NCBI RefSeq assembly: GCF_003991225.1
Contig: NZ_JTFC01000026.1
Location: 186,001 to 250,000 of the forward strand
Reading direction: 5' to 3'
DNA: 64,000 nt
DNA from: Candidatus Kurthia intestinigallinarum
GTDB taxonomy: Bacteria; Bacillota; Bacilli; Bacillales_A; Planococcaceae
Shown here in pieces: positions 1 to 8,638 of the stretch. Each line of letters opens with the position of its first letter. Within the stretch, counting starts at the first letter, position 1. The notes below the pieces were generated by a model, which had not been told where the DNA came from, did not search any database, and worked only from the letters and a program-made list of their open reading frames with translations. Both the position numbers and the translations under genes were made by a program.

Positions 1-568
1 AGCGTTCAATCGTGCGCTCCATGTCACGTAGTTCAGTCATTTCACGTGAATTGGCGACAACATATTCCACATTGCCCGCCTCATCAAAAATCGGTAGCGC
101 CGTTACTAATACGACATGTCCATTGGCGAATGTTTGCACGATGTCTTCCCGCTTTTTCGATTTTAGCACTTTCATGGTCACCGACTCATTCATAATGCCG
201 CGTTCAACAAATTCCATCACTGGTAAATAGCGCGCGTCGACCTCAAACATCTTGCGATCGGCCTCATTTTGAAAAACGATAATGCCATCTGAATTACAGA
301 TTGTCAATCCATCACTAACCGAGTTCAACACATGTTCGATAAATTGCCACGATGTCGTCATCTCTTTATCGTGAATAATAAATAAATACGACGCTTCAAG
401 TTCAATAATATGTACAAAGCAATGTTCTAAATCCAAATAGGTTTGTTGTTCTATACGGAATTGTTCAATAATCTCTGCATATTGCTGCGGTGGCTGCTCA
501 CTATTACTAGAAATCCACTGAAACTGGTGATCGGTCAAAATATACGTAATCATTTGTTTTAATTCCAT
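1..568 (-). CDS. PAS-domain regulator, N-terminal part (probable sigma-54 activator)
   Basis: Only about 189 N-terminal residues are in view; the gene runs off the left edge. Translation starts at ATG 568 behind a GGAGGGG site at 576-582. Residues 75-180 read as a PAS sensor (SVSDGLTICNSDGIIVFQNE, then LVTALPIFDEAGNVEYVVAN), followed by a charged helix (ELRDMERTIER) of the kind that links PAS to a sigma-54 AAA+ domain in RocR/BkdR-type activators. The AAA+ domain itself is not visible, so the class is inferred from this layout and from the sigma-54 promoter of the permease gene just upstream (2115-2131). A PAS-containing sigma-54 activator, GabR, is known for GABA genes in Bacillus thuringiensis. 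Other PAS-containing sensors cannot be excluded. Confidence 0.6.
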   Translation of the reverse strand, partial: MELKQMITYILTDHQFQWISSNSEQPPQQYAEIIEQFRIEQQTYLDLEHCFVHIIELEASYLFIIHDKEMTTSWQFIEHVLNSVSDGLTICNSDGIIVFQNEADRKMFEVDARYLPVMEFVERGIMNESVTMKVLKSKKREDIVQTFANGHVVLVTALPIFDEAGNVEYVVANSREMTELRDMERTIER

Positions 569-633
569 CGACAATCCCCTCCGAAGCCTAGCTTAACATG
601 AACATTGTGGAAAAAAAAGCACTTGTCCGCATG

Positions 634-665
634 AAAAAACAGGAATCCCCCAGTAGGAATTCCTG
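634..665 (-). terminator. Terminator of the permease gene
   Basis: Arms CAGGAAT (640-646) and ATTCCTG (659-665) are followed on the minus strand by a run of T (634-639). It lies just after the permease stop and separates it from the PAS regulator. Confidence 0.75.
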
Positions 666-678
666 CCATTTCCATAAG

Positions 679-2076
679 CTATTCTACATCTGCATTTCGT
701 GTAGCACTTGCAGTCGTAAGCGTTGTTTTCTTCAGGCGCTCACGTAGGAAGAAGCTACCAACGACGAAAATAACGAGTATCGTACTCATATAAAACTGGG
801 CCTGCAAAGATGAAATGAACATCTGACAAAGATACACACCCGCAAGCATCGCAATCGTGACATACGTTAAATACGGGAATAGCCACATTTTAATCGCAAG
901 TGGCTCTGTTTCGGTTTTTTCATACTGTTTACGGAAACGAATATGTGCGACAGCAATAAAAATATACACGATAATCATTAAGGCACCAACTGCATTACCT
1001 AAGAAGTAGAAAATAACATCTGGCGAAATAAAGTAAAGAATGGCACAAAAGTATGCGACAACCGTACTGCCAATGATTGCAAATGTTGGTGCACTGCTTT
1101 TCTTCGATAGCTTCATGAAAATCGCTGGTGCATCACCTTTTTCAGCCATACCAAGTAGCATACGTGAACTTGTGAAAATCGCAGAGTTCATTACGGAAAT
1201 AAGTGATGTAAAAATAACAATTTGCATTAGCTGTGCAGCCATCGGAAGACCGGCCATTTCTAAAATGTTGGCGTATGGCGCTGCTAGTAGTTCCGTGTTA
1301 TTCCACGGAATAATACAAATCATAATTAATACCGAACCAACGAAGAACAATGCTAGACGATAAATAACATTATTAATAGCACGGACGATATTACGCTTTG
1401 GATCCTCTGATTCACCCGCTGCAATGGCAGCTACCTCTGCCCCGCAAATAGAGAAAATAACGAATACAATCCCTGTAAAGATTGGTAGCACACCATTTGG
1501 CGCAAAACCACCTGCCTCTTGTATAAATGCAAAGCCATTATGTTCAAACGTCGGTAACACACCAAAAATCATTAAGGCGCCGACTACTAAGAACACGATG
1601 ATAGCCCCTACTTTAATAAATGCTAACCAGTATTCAAATTCACCAAATGTTTTAACGGAGTATAAATTAATGGCTGTTAGTAGTAGCGTAATCCCTACAC
1701 TACCGACCCATACTGGAATCGACGGTACCCATGAATGCAGCATGCCACCAATAACGGCCGCTTCTAAACCTACAATGAACACCCAACTCGCCCAGTACAA
1801 CCAACCAACTGTATAACCTGCCCAGCGGCCAATATAACGACTTGAATACGCTGCAAACGAGCCATTCTCTGGTTTTGTTGAAGCCATTTCACCAAGCATT
1901 CGCATAATGAAGACAATGATTAGACAGGCCAATATGTACGAAACGATTGTAGCTGGTCCTGTTGACATAATGTTTTTCCCTGTGCCGACGAATAGTCCTG
2001 TTCCGATAATCCCACCAATTGAAATCATCGTGATGTGACGTGTTTTTAATGTTTTGCCTAATTCTACTTGCGCCAT
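679..2076 (-). CDS. Amino-acid permease, GabP-like (APC superfamily)
   Basis: A 465-residue integral membrane transporter with about 12 hydrophobic segments. The N-terminus carries the family signature HITMISIGGIIGTGLFVGTG, then a GEMA motif and GRWAGYTVGWLYWASWV. These resemble the GABA permease GabP of E. coli and Bacillus more than other AAT members. It likely imports GABA or a related amino acid by proton symport. ATG 2076 is preceded by GGAGGTG with good spacing. The promoter is a sigma-54 type site at 2115-2131, and a terminator follows at 634-665. The downstream PAS regulator is the likely activator. Substrate is inferred; proline or another neutral amino acid is possible. Confidence 0.8.
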   Translation of the reverse strand: MAQVELGKTLKTRHITMISIGGIIGTGLFVGTGKNIMSTGPATIVSYILACLIIVFIMRMLGEMASTKPENGSFAAYSSRYIGRWAGYTVGWLYWASWVFIVGLEAAVIGGMLHSWVPSIPVWVGSVGITLLLTAINLYSVKTFGEFEYWLAFIKVGAIIVFLVVGALMIFGVLPTFEHNGFAFIQEAGGFAPNGVLPIFTGIVFVIFSICGAEVAAIAAGESEDPKRNIVRAINNVIYRLALFFVGSVLIMICIIPWNNTELLAAPYANILEMAGLPMAAQLMQIVIFTSLISVMNSAIFTSSRMLLGMAEKGDAPAIFMKLSKKSSAPTFAIIGSTVVAYFCAILYFISPDVIFYFLGNAVGALMIIVYIFIAVAHIRFRKQYEKTETEPLAIKMWLFPYLTYVTIAMLAGVYLCQMFISSLQAQFYMSTILVIFVVGSFFLRERLKKTTLTTASATRNADVE

Positions 2077-2114
2077 ATTCCAACACCTCCATATTTTTCC
2101 CTCACCCTTTACTA

Positions 2115-2131
2115 TGCAATTTTCGTGCCAA
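2115..2131 (-). promoter_or_regulatory. Sigma-54 (-24/-12) promoter of the permease gene
   Basis: On the minus strand TTGGCACGAAAATTGCA matches the sigma-54 consensus TGGCACGNNNNTTGCW with exact spacing. The -24 GG is at 2129-2128 and the -12 GC at 2117-2116. Transcription would start near 2104, giving a leader of about 28 nt before ATG 2076. A weak dyad TGCAA(N6)TTGCA at 2205-2220, about 100 bp upstream of the start, could be the activator site. Confidence 0.85.
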
Positions 2132-2144
2132 CTTTTAAAATCAC

Positions 2145-2158
2145 CGAAAGCGCTGTTA
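2145..2158. promoter_or_regulatory. Possible cre (CcpA) site upstream of the sigma-54 promoter
   Basis: CGAAAGCGCTGTTA matches 12 of 14 positions of TGWNANCGNTNWCA. It lies between the -24 element and the candidate activator site of the permease gene, so CcpA binding could block activation. It is a weak single-site call. Confidence 0.3.
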
Positions 2159-2411
2159 GAGCTTCACTTTTAAAGCAATCCTACATTTCATTACAAGCAT
2201 AAAATGCAATTTTTGTTGCAAAAACGCATCATTTTTCGCGAAAACTACCTATGTTTCAATGAGATAATTATCATCCATTGTCGTTATGTATTAAATATGC
2301 TGTTTTATACTTTATTTTTATTTTCTCCTTCTAAACAAATGACTATTTACCATATCATTACTTGAATACGTAAAAACTAACTAGCACATTGTTTTTTATC
2401 TATTTAGATAA

Positions 2412-2439
2412 TTGTGACATCTTTTAATTTCTTTATGCT
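2412..2439 (+). promoter_or_regulatory. Possible sigma-A promoter of the aminotransferase gene
   Basis: TTGTGA (2412-2417) and TATGCT (2434-2439) are separated by 16 bp, about 45 bp before ATG 2484. The -35 is imperfect, and overlapping TATACT-like hexamers at 2450-2460 are alternatives. Confidence 0.35.
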
Positions 2440-2483
2440 AAACTTGTTCTATACTATACTGACAGCAAAGGATGTGCCCACCC

Positions 2484-3644
2484 ATGAAAATTGAACGTTC
2501 CGCACTGATGACAAAATTTCCGAAAGCGATTTTTGGTGACTTAAAAAAAGCTTCAAAAGAAGCGGCTACTACCGGTCATCAAATCATTGATTTAAGTCTT
2601 GGTAGCCCTGACCTACCACCAGACGAAAAAATTCGCCAGGCATTAGCACATCATGCGCTCGCTGAGACTTCGTATGGCTATACACTAGGTGGCATTCAGG
2701 ATTTCAATGAGGCCGTTGCACGCTATTATAAACGCCGCGTGGAAGTCACGCTTGATGCATCTACACAGGTCTTACAGACGATGGGCTCTCAAGAAGGTCT
2801 TGTACATTTACCGCTCGCTTTTTGTAACCCCGGTGACATTGTCTTAACGACAGATCCTGGTTATGTGGCGTATGAAGCTGGGATTCATTTAGCACAAGCT
2901 GAGCCCTATTATATGCCGTTACGTGCTGACAATGCTTTTTTACCCGATTTACAGGCAATTCCTGAGGATGTTGCACAGCGCGCGAAATTACTGATTTTAA
3001 ACTTACCTGGGAACCCAGTACCTGCGATGCCTTCTATCCGCTTTTTTGATGACGTCATTGCCTTTGCAAAAAAATACAATATTATCGTGCTACACGATGC
3101 GGCCTATTCTGAATTTTATTTTGATAAAACGGCGCCAGTGTCTTTTCTACAAGCAGCTGGTGCCATCGACGTTGGGATTGAGATTAATTCGCTATCAAAA
3201 AGTTTCAGTTTAGCGGGCGCACGTATTGCCTATATCGTCGGCAACGCAGAGATTATTGCGATTTTACAGCAATTAAAATCCAATTTAGACTATGGTACAT
3301 TTGAACCGATTCAGCGCGCAGCTATCGTCGCACTCGATAACGCAGAAGAAATCACAGCGCGTCTACGCCAAACATTTGCAGCGCGACACCATGTTTTGTC
3401 ACAAGGGCTTGCGGCACTAGGCTGGGATGTTGTACCATCAAAGGGTGGGATGTTCGTCTATGCGAAATATCCACAGCAAACGCTAAATGATATTGAATTT
3501 GCCTATGAAGCCATTGCCAAAATAGGTGTCGTTGTCGTTCCTGGATCTATTTTTGGCATGTCAGGTACAAATTATGTCCGTATTGCACTGGTGCAGCCTG
3601 AAAATGTAATTCGCGAAGCATTGAGACGTTTTGCTACATTATAG
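2484..3644 (+). CDS. PLP-dependent aminotransferase, class I/II (DapL/AspC-like)
   Basis: A 386-residue fold-type I aminotransferase. Visible landmarks are the N-terminal IIDLSLGSPDLPPDE, the cofactor Asn/Pro stretch LNLPGNP, the aspartate that binds the pyridine nitrogen (VLHDAAYSEF), the Schiff-base lysine in SLSKSFSLAGAR, and a C-terminal arginine in NYVRIALV for the substrate carboxylate. Closest family look is LL-diaminopimelate/aromatic aminotransferase-like enzymes; the substrate cannot be fixed from sequence. An ATG at 2472 in the same frame sits directly on the AAAGGA site, so ATG 2484 is preferred. It is divergent from the permease, sharing a 400-bp regulatory region, and a link to amino-acid catabolism is inferred. 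Confidence 0.8.
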   Translation: MKIERSALMTKFPKAIFGDLKKASKEAATTGHQIIDLSLGSPDLPPDEKIRQALAHHALAETSYGYTLGGIQDFNEAVARYYKRRVEVTLDASTQVLQTMGSQEGLVHLPLAFCNPGDIVLTTDPGYVAYEAGIHLAQAEPYYMPLRADNAFLPDLQAIPEDVAQRAKLLILNLPGNPVPAMPSIRFFDDVIAFAKKYNIIVLHDAAYSEFYFDKTAPVSFLQAAGAIDVGIEINSLSKSFSLAGARIAYIVGNAEIIAILQQLKSNLDYGTFEPIQRAAIVALDNAEEITARLRQTFAARHHVLSQGLAALGWDVVPSKGGMFVYAKYPQQTLNDIEFAYEAIAKIGVVVVPGSIFGMSGTNYVRIALVQPENVIREALRRFATL

Positions 3645-3667
3645 ATTAGTCAAAGAAGGTGTCTATC

Positions 3668-3881
3668 GTGAAACAACATGAACCTACAGAGGAAGAACTT
3701 CAAAAAATCAATGAAGAAATCGAGCGTGAATTTTTAGAAAAAGGTGAGGAAGCCTTTTCAGACGAAAAAAAAAGAAGAGGATGCAAAAGTCCCCTTCTTC
3801 TTCGTTGTGATGCTTATTATTTTATTCGGTATTTTATTACTAAAAATCGACCTCGTTGCAATCGGATTTTTCAATTCCTAA
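3668..3881 (+). pseudogene. Small tail-anchored membrane protein, frame broken at an A9 run
   Basis: GTG 3668 follows AGAAGG at 3653-3658. The first 35 codons encode a very acidic helix (EPTEEELQKINEEIEREF). At the homopolymer A9 (3765-3773) the frame shifts. One A fewer (or a +1 slip) continues as EEDAKVPFFFVVMLIILFGI with a single membrane segment and a TAA at 3879-3881. This would give about 70 residues and end tail-to-tail, without overlap, against the next gene. In the uncorrected frame the reading runs into the opposite gene and loses the membrane segment. It could be a true mutation, polymerase or ribosome slippage, or a sequencing error. Function unknown. Confidence 0.55.
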
Positions 3882-4271
3882 TTAACGCAATGTTTCATAA
3901 TGCTCCACAAGTTCAATTTCATGTGGTTGCACATATTTACGATAATGATTCAGTCCAACAGATTCAAAATGATATAAATGCGCGGCTAGGCTATCGTCGG
4001 TTTCAAGGCGATAGCTTTTTTTAATTTCATCATAATAAACTGCGTACAATTCTCCGTTGTAACGTGCATGTGTATCGATTGTATAAAGGCGATCAATATC
4101 ATCAAGTGCTACTTCTTTTATAAAAAAGTCCGTTGAAATAAATTGTTTCACACGATAAAATCCGTCCAGTAAACTTTCGGCCTCATGTGATTTCAACACG
4201 ACCATGCCATTATGCTGTGTCGTAACTTCATATTCTGCACCATTATAGGTTGCAAATTTTCCTTTTTTCAC
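3882..4271 (-). CDS. Hypothetical protein
   Basis: About 129 residues, soluble, rich in aromatic and charged residues (GFYRVKQFISTDFFIKEV, RYNGELYAVYYDEIKKSY). No signal peptide, membrane segment or motif that I recognise. Three GTG codons (4280, 4277, 4271) are possible starts. GTG 4271 has the best spacing (10 nt) from AAGGA, so it is chosen. It overlaps no neighbour: its stop directly abuts the frameshifted membrane gene on the other strand, and the arginine operon terminator lies upstream of it. Confidence 0.55.
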   Translation of the reverse strand: MKKGKFATYNGAEYEVTTQHNGMVVLKSHEAESLLDGFYRVKQFISTDFFIKEVALDDIDRLYTIDTHARYNGELYAVYYDEIKKSYRLETDDSLAAHLYHFESVGLNHYRKYVQPHEIELVEHYETLR

Positions 4272-4322
4272 ATTCACCACTTCCTTTTACCGATTTTTCC
4301 CCGAATTTTTTCAAAACGAAAC

Positions 4323-4362
4323 AAAAAAAGATGCTTATCTCATAGATAAGCATCTTTTTTCG
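4323..4362 (-). terminator. Terminator of the arg operon
   Basis: Perfect stem GATGCTTATCT / AGATAAGCATC with a 3-nt loop, flanked by A and T runs on both sides, so it could work in both directions. On the minus strand it lies 120 nt after argD. The stretch in between holds only a weak dyad (ATGAATT at 4441 / AATTCAT at 4467) and no gene. Confidence 0.8.
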
Positions 4363-4479
4363 TGTAAGACAACTAATTCAATAGGTCCCTGTTCCTATTC
4401 GGTCAATTGAAATCACTATTATTATAAGAGGTTAATGCTAATGAATTGTGGTTCTCGAAGCACATTAATTCATATGAAA

Positions 4480-5607
4480 CTATCCTAAAATTTCTTTTAA
4501 AATCGCAACCGCTGCATCGATTTCTTCATTCGACACCGTTAGCGGTGGTAATAGACGCACTGTCGTTTCGCCAGCACCGACTAATAATAGCCCTTTTTCT
4601 TCGGCCGCTTGAATCACCTCTGCTACCGGTAGTGGTGATTCGATGCCCAGTAGTAAGCCCATGCCACGTACTTGTAAATTTGGTAATGCTTTTGCAAGTT
4701 GTTGCTTTGCATAGATTGATTTCGTTTCGACATCTGCTAAGAATGCTTGGTCAAATACAGTATCAATAACTGTTTGCGCGATATGTGTCGCCATTGGATT
4801 ACCACCGAATGTCGTGCCATGTGTCCCCGGACCAAAGCTATCAAACAATGCTTCTGTTGCAAGCATTGCACCGATTGGGAAGCCGCCACCAAGGCCTTTT
4901 GCTAATGACACGATGTCTGGTTTTAATGCCGTTTGCTCCCATGCATAGCGCGTACCTGTACGGGCTATGCCTGTTTGTACCTCATCGACGATTAATAAAA
5001 TGCCTTTGTCATCACAAATGGCTTGAATCGCTTCTGCAAATTCCGCTGTGACTGGGTTGACGCCACCTTCGCCTTGCACGACTTCTAGCATAATTGCCGC
5101 TGTTTCTTCATCTGCAGCTGCTTGTAATGCTGCTACATCATTAAATGGTAAATACTCGAATTTTTCGACAATCGGACCGAAGCCAGCATGCACTTTTTCT
5201 TGTCCTGTCGCACTCATTGCCGCAAATGTACGACCATGGAATGAGTGTAGGAATGTAATCATTTTATGCTTACCTGTATGTTTACGTGCTAATTTAATTG
5301 CCGCTTCATTCGCTTCTGTACCTGAGTTACAGAAGAAACCATGCGCTAAATGTGTATCTGCTACAAGGCTTGCTGCTAACTTTTCTTGCTCTGGATTATC
5401 AAATAAATTCGATACATGCCATAGCTTGTCACTTTGTTCTTTCATCGCCTCTACTAAAATGGGATTGGAGTGACCAAGTGATAGTACAGCAATCCCCGAA
5501 ACGAAATCTAAATATTCCTTGCCAGCTTCATCCCAAACTTTTGTACCTTGTCCTTTTACTAAATGAACGGGACGACGTTTATAATTGTTAAAAAGTGCTT
5601 GTGTCAT
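4480..5607 (-). CDS. argD: Acetylornithine aminotransferase
   Basis: 375 residues. Converts N-acetylglutamate semialdehyde to N-acetylornithine (fourth step of arginine synthesis) with PLP. Class III aminotransferase landmarks are present: FCNSGTEANEAAIKLAR, the HGRTFAAMSATGQ region, the cofactor aspartate in LLIVDEVQTGIARTG, and the Schiff-base lysine in DIVSLAKGLGGGFPIGA. The C-terminal VRLLPPLTVSNEEID is typical. It is the last gene of argC-argJ-argB-argD and overlaps argB by 4 nt, implying translational coupling. The length is close to the Bacillus enzyme. It may also serve in lysine synthesis, as known for some ArgD proteins. Confidence 0.95.
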   Translation of the reverse strand: MTQALFNNYKRRPVHLVKGQGTKVWDEAGKEYLDFVSGIAVLSLGHSNPILVEAMKEQSDKLWHVSNLFDNPEQEKLAASLVADTHLAHGFFCNSGTEANEAAIKLARKHTGKHKMITFLHSFHGRTFAAMSATGQEKVHAGFGPIVEKFEYLPFNDVAALQAAADEETAAIMLEVVQGEGGVNPVTAEFAEAIQAICDDKGILLIVDEVQTGIARTGTRYAWEQTALKPDIVSLAKGLGGGFPIGAMLATEALFDSFGPGTHGTTFGGNPMATHIAQTVIDTVFDQAFLADVETKSIYAKQQLAKALPNLQVRGMGLLLGIESPLPVAEVIQAAEEKGLLLVGAGETTVRLLPPLTVSNEEIDAAVAILKEILG

Positions 5608-6383
5608 ACGAGTACCTTCTTTCCTAAAATAGATGTACCTTCTAATGAATCATTCACGATATTCACTTGTGGAATGCCTGATTCAAGACATTCTACAGCA
5701 GCGCGTACTTTCGGAATCATTCCGCCATAAATATCGCCGGATAAAATCCATAAATCAATTTGTTCCGGTGTTAATTCTTCTACCGTTTCTTCATGGAATT
5801 TAACGCCTGGTGTATCCGTAACAAGTAATAATTCATCCGCTCCCCATTCAAGCGCAATCTCACTCGCTACGGTATCCCCATTAATATTTAATGCCGTACC
5901 ATCAATTGTCGCACCGATACATGCTACTACTGGGATATAATCGATTTTTTGTAATTGCTCAAGTAAATCAATATTAATCGACTCAATATGACCAACATAG
6001 CCATATGTGTCTTGGTCTAAATACGTACATTCAATTAGTGTGCCATCCTCACCGTTTAAGCCCACTGCAGGAATACCTGCACGATTTAAGCGCCCGGTTA
6101 AATAAGGATTAACCGTCCCAATAAGTGTCCCTGTAACGATCGAAATCGCATCCTCATTCGTCACACGAATCCCATTATGCGTGTACGTATTAATTTTACG
6201 TTCTTTGAGTGCTTGGTTAATTGCTGGACCACCACCATGTACGATAACGATTTCAGCACCCGCAGCTTTTAATTTTTTAATTTCATCAAAAAAGGTGTCC
6301 GTTAAGCTCGCGAGCATACTCCCACCAAGCTTAATGACCAACTTCTTATGAGCGGTAGGTTGCGTTGATTTGTACGTAGTCAT
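5604..6383 (-). CDS. argB: Acetylglutamate kinase
   Basis: 259 residues, amino-acid kinase fold. Phosphorylates N-acetylglutamate, the second step of the pathway. LVIKLGGSMLAS carries the nucleotide-binding lysine and GG, IVHGGGPAINQAL the substrate-binding glycines, and LNINGDTVASEIA the second substrate site. TDTPGVKF and GGMIPKVRAA are also diagnostic. ATG 6383 with GGGGAT 11 nt upstream lies inside the end of argJ, giving a 38-nt overlap. No better downstream start has a ribosome binding site. Confidence 0.95.
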   Translation of the reverse strand: MTTYKSTQPTAHKKLVIKLGGSMLASLTDTFFDEIKKLKAAGAEIVIVHGGGPAINQALKERKINTYTHNGIRVTNEDAISIVTGTLIGTVNPYLTGRLNRAGIPAVGLNGEDGTLIECTYLDQDTYGYVGHIESINIDLLEQLQKIDYIPVVACIGATIDGTALNINGDTVASEIALEWGADELLLVTDTPGVKFHEETVEELTPEQIDLWILSGDIYGGMIPKVRAAVECLESGIPQVNIVNDSLEGTSILGKKVLV

Positions 6384-7566
6384 ACGTTAAGTCACATCCC
6401 CACGCTTTGCCCTGGCCTTCGCCAACATGAAGGTCCACAACAATTTTTATTTCTGGTTGCTTTAAATACTCAAGTAAATAGGCTTCTGAGAAATCTAACG
6501 GCTCACCGCCATCTACTACGGCTTCGTCCCCGATTTTAATAAAAACATTCGTTGGATCAATGGCACAACCTGAATAACCAACCGCTGCTAAAATACGACC
6601 CCAGTTTGCATCATTACCAAATACTGCTGTTTTAACAAGTGGTGAACCGACAACTGTTTTCGCAATCTTAATCGCTTCTTCATTTGTCGCTGCGCCAATA
6701 ACCGTTGTTTCGATTAACTTCGTTGCGCCTTCGCCATCTTTTGCAATCATTTTTGCAAGGTCTTGGCTGACAAGACGGAACGCTTCCTTAAATGCATCCC
6801 AGTCTGCATGTTCCGGTGTTAATGATTCATTACCCGCTAAACCGTTTGCTAAAGCGAGAACAGTATCATTTGTTGATGTATCACCATCTACTGTAATTGC
6901 ATTAAATGTCACATTTGTCGCAGCTGCTAATAATGTTTGTAATGTATCCGAATCAATTTTCGCATCTGTCGTAATGACACCAAGCATTGTCGCCATATTC
7001 GGCTCAATCATGCCCGAACCTTTTGCCGTACCAGCAATGGTTACTTCTTTGTTATCAATCATAACGGTATACGCTGTATTTTTCATTACGGTATCCGTTG
7101 TAAGTAATGCTTCGGCAAAATGGACCCCATGTTCGACAGAATCTCCTAATTCGATTTCTTGAATACCTTTAATAATTGGCTCCATTGGTAAGTGCTGTCC
7201 GATAACTCCTGTTGAACAAACGCCAACTGTATTCGCTGGAATCATGAATTTATCTGCAACTAATTGTTGCATTTGTTTCGCATCCGCTAAGCCCTGCTTT
7301 CCTGTGCATGCATTAGCATTGCCTGAATTTAACACGACCGCTTGTAATGTGCGTGAGTCATAAATTGTTTCCTTCGTCACAACCACAGGTGCTGCTTTAA
7401 TCGCATTTGTAGTAAATACACCTGCAACACTCGCTGGTACTTCACTAAATAATAACGCTAAATCTTTCTTTTTATGTTTTACGCCACAATGCATCCCTGC
7501 AGCTGTAAAGCCTTTCGGTGACACGATATGTTTTGCAACGACTTGTTTCACGTCAACTGTTGTCAT
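6346..7566 (-). CDS. argJ: Bifunctional ornithine acetyltransferase / N-acetylglutamate synthase
   Basis: 406 residues. ArgJ recycles the acetyl group from acetylornithine to glutamate and may also make acetylglutamate from acetyl-CoA. It is made as a precursor that cleaves itself before a conserved threonine, seen here in KGSGMIEPNMATMLGVI. STGVIGQ near residue 120 and LNSGNANACTGKQG are family signatures. An in-frame GTG at 7575 sits on the GGGGAG site itself, so ATG 7566 (8-nt spacing) is taken as start. It lies 15 nt after argC and overlaps argB. Confidence 0.95.
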   Translation of the reverse strand: MTTVDVKQVVAKHIVSPKGFTAAGMHCGVKHKKKDLALLFSEVPASVAGVFTTNAIKAAPVVVTKETIYDSRTLQAVVLNSGNANACTGKQGLADAKQMQQLVADKFMIPANTVGVCSTGVIGQHLPMEPIIKGIQEIELGDSVEHGVHFAEALLTTDTVMKNTAYTVMIDNKEVTIAGTAKGSGMIEPNMATMLGVITTDAKIDSDTLQTLLAAATNVTFNAITVDGDTSTNDTVLALANGLAGNESLTPEHADWDAFKEAFRLVSQDLAKMIAKDGEGATKLIETTVIGAATNEEAIKIAKTVVGSPLVKTAVFGNDANWGRILAAVGYSGCAIDPTNVFIKIGDEAVVDGGEPLDFSEAYLLEYLKQPEIKIVVDLHVGEGQGKAWGCDLTYDYVQINATYRS

Positions 7567-7581
7567 ATGGAACACTCCCCT

Positions 7582-8610
7582 TTAAATGAATATTGGTACT
7601 TGCGTTAATCCCTCTGTTTCGTCATAGCCAAATAATAGATTCATATTTTGAATCGCTTGCCCGGCTGCCCCTTTTACTAAGTTATCAATTACCGAAACGA
7701 TGGTGACCCGATTTGTTCGTGCATCGACATTAACATGAATATCACAGAAATTCGTGCCACGTACTTGATTGGTACTGACGCGCGTAGCATCTTGTAAAAC
7801 ACGTACAAATGGTTTCTGTGCATAATATTTGTCATATGCTGCATATAAATCGGTTTCTGTCACACCGTCTTTTAATGGTGCATAGCTTGTCGCGATAATG
7901 CCGCGAATCATCGGCACTAAATGTGTCGAAAATGTAATTGGATAACTTTCTCCTGCATACATCGCAATCGCCTGCTCAATTTCTGGGATATGCTGATGTT
8001 TATTTACTTTATAAATCGATGTCGCTTCTGTATTTTCTGTAAAATGTGTGCCTTGGGAAGGTTTATTACCAGACCCTGAAATACCACTTTTTGCATCAAT
8101 AATCAGTTGTGAGCCATCGATTAAGTTTTCTTTTAATAATGGAAGTAATGATAATAATACCGCTGTTGGATAGCATCCTGGATTGGCGATAACTTTCGCG
8201 CCAGTTGTATCTTGCCATTCTGCTAAGCCATACATCGCCTTATCGACAAATGCTTGTGGTGCGGGCTTTTTGTGATACCATGTTTCGTAATCTGCAATGT
8301 CTTTCAAACGAAGATCACCAGACAAATCAATAAATGTTGTGTGCGCATTCGCCACATCCGGCAATAGCTGACCAGAGACGCCGGATGGAGTGCTTGTGAA
8401 GACAACATCTAGTTTTGCAATCGCCTCTTTTGTAATGGCTTCTAGTGGAAAATCGTATAAGCCTTTCAAATGAGGGTATTTAGCTGAGAATAATGCGCCT
8501 TCATCTGATGATGTAAAGAGCGTAATCGACTCTACTTTTGAATGATTATGCAATAAGCGAATCAACTCTAAACCACCATATCCCGTTGCTCCAATAATTC
8601 CGACTTTCAT
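7582..8610 (-). CDS. argC: N-acetyl-gamma-glutamyl-phosphate reductase
   Basis: 342 residues, NADPH-dependent reductase for the third step of arginine synthesis. The N-terminal Rossmann motif GIIGATGYGGLELIRLL and the catalytic cysteine in IANPGCYPTAVLL are visible, as is GISGSGNKPSQGTHF. ATG 8610 follows GAGGTG with 7-nt spacing. A longer in-frame reading upstream would include the promoter and is rejected. First gene of argCJBD; its sigma-A promoter is at 8639-8667 with two candidate ARG boxes, so repression by ArgR (gene at 62896-63345) is expected. Confidence 0.95.
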   Translation of the reverse strand: MKVGIIGATGYGGLELIRLLHNHSKVESITLFTSSDEGALFSAKYPHLKGLYDFPLEAITKEAIAKLDVVFTSTPSGVSGQLLPDVANAHTTFIDLSGDLRLKDIADYETWYHKKPAPQAFVDKAMYGLAEWQDTTGAKVIANPGCYPTAVLLSLLPLLKENLIDGSQLIIDAKSGISGSGNKPSQGTHFTENTEATSIYKVNKHQHIPEIEQAIAMYAGESYPITFSTHLVPMIRGIIATSYAPLKDGVTETDLYAAYDKYYAQKPFVRVLQDATRVSTNQVRGTNFCDIHVNVDARTNRVTIVSVIDNLVKGAAGQAIQNMNLLFGYDETEGLTQVPIFI

Positions 8611-8638
8611 CCAATCACCTCTCGTTTTTGATGTGAAA

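Noticed and set aside
1040-1816. Plus-strand frames over the permease gene
   Set aside because: Antisense shadows of a membrane protein gene; no start signals.
2258-2281. GATAATTATC dyad as a Fur box
   Set aside because: Only a 10-bp core fits; the flanks do not continue the hexamer pattern, and the nearby genes are not iron genes.
4441-4473. Hairpin after argD as a second terminator
   Set aside because: The arms match only with a bulge and there is no T run.
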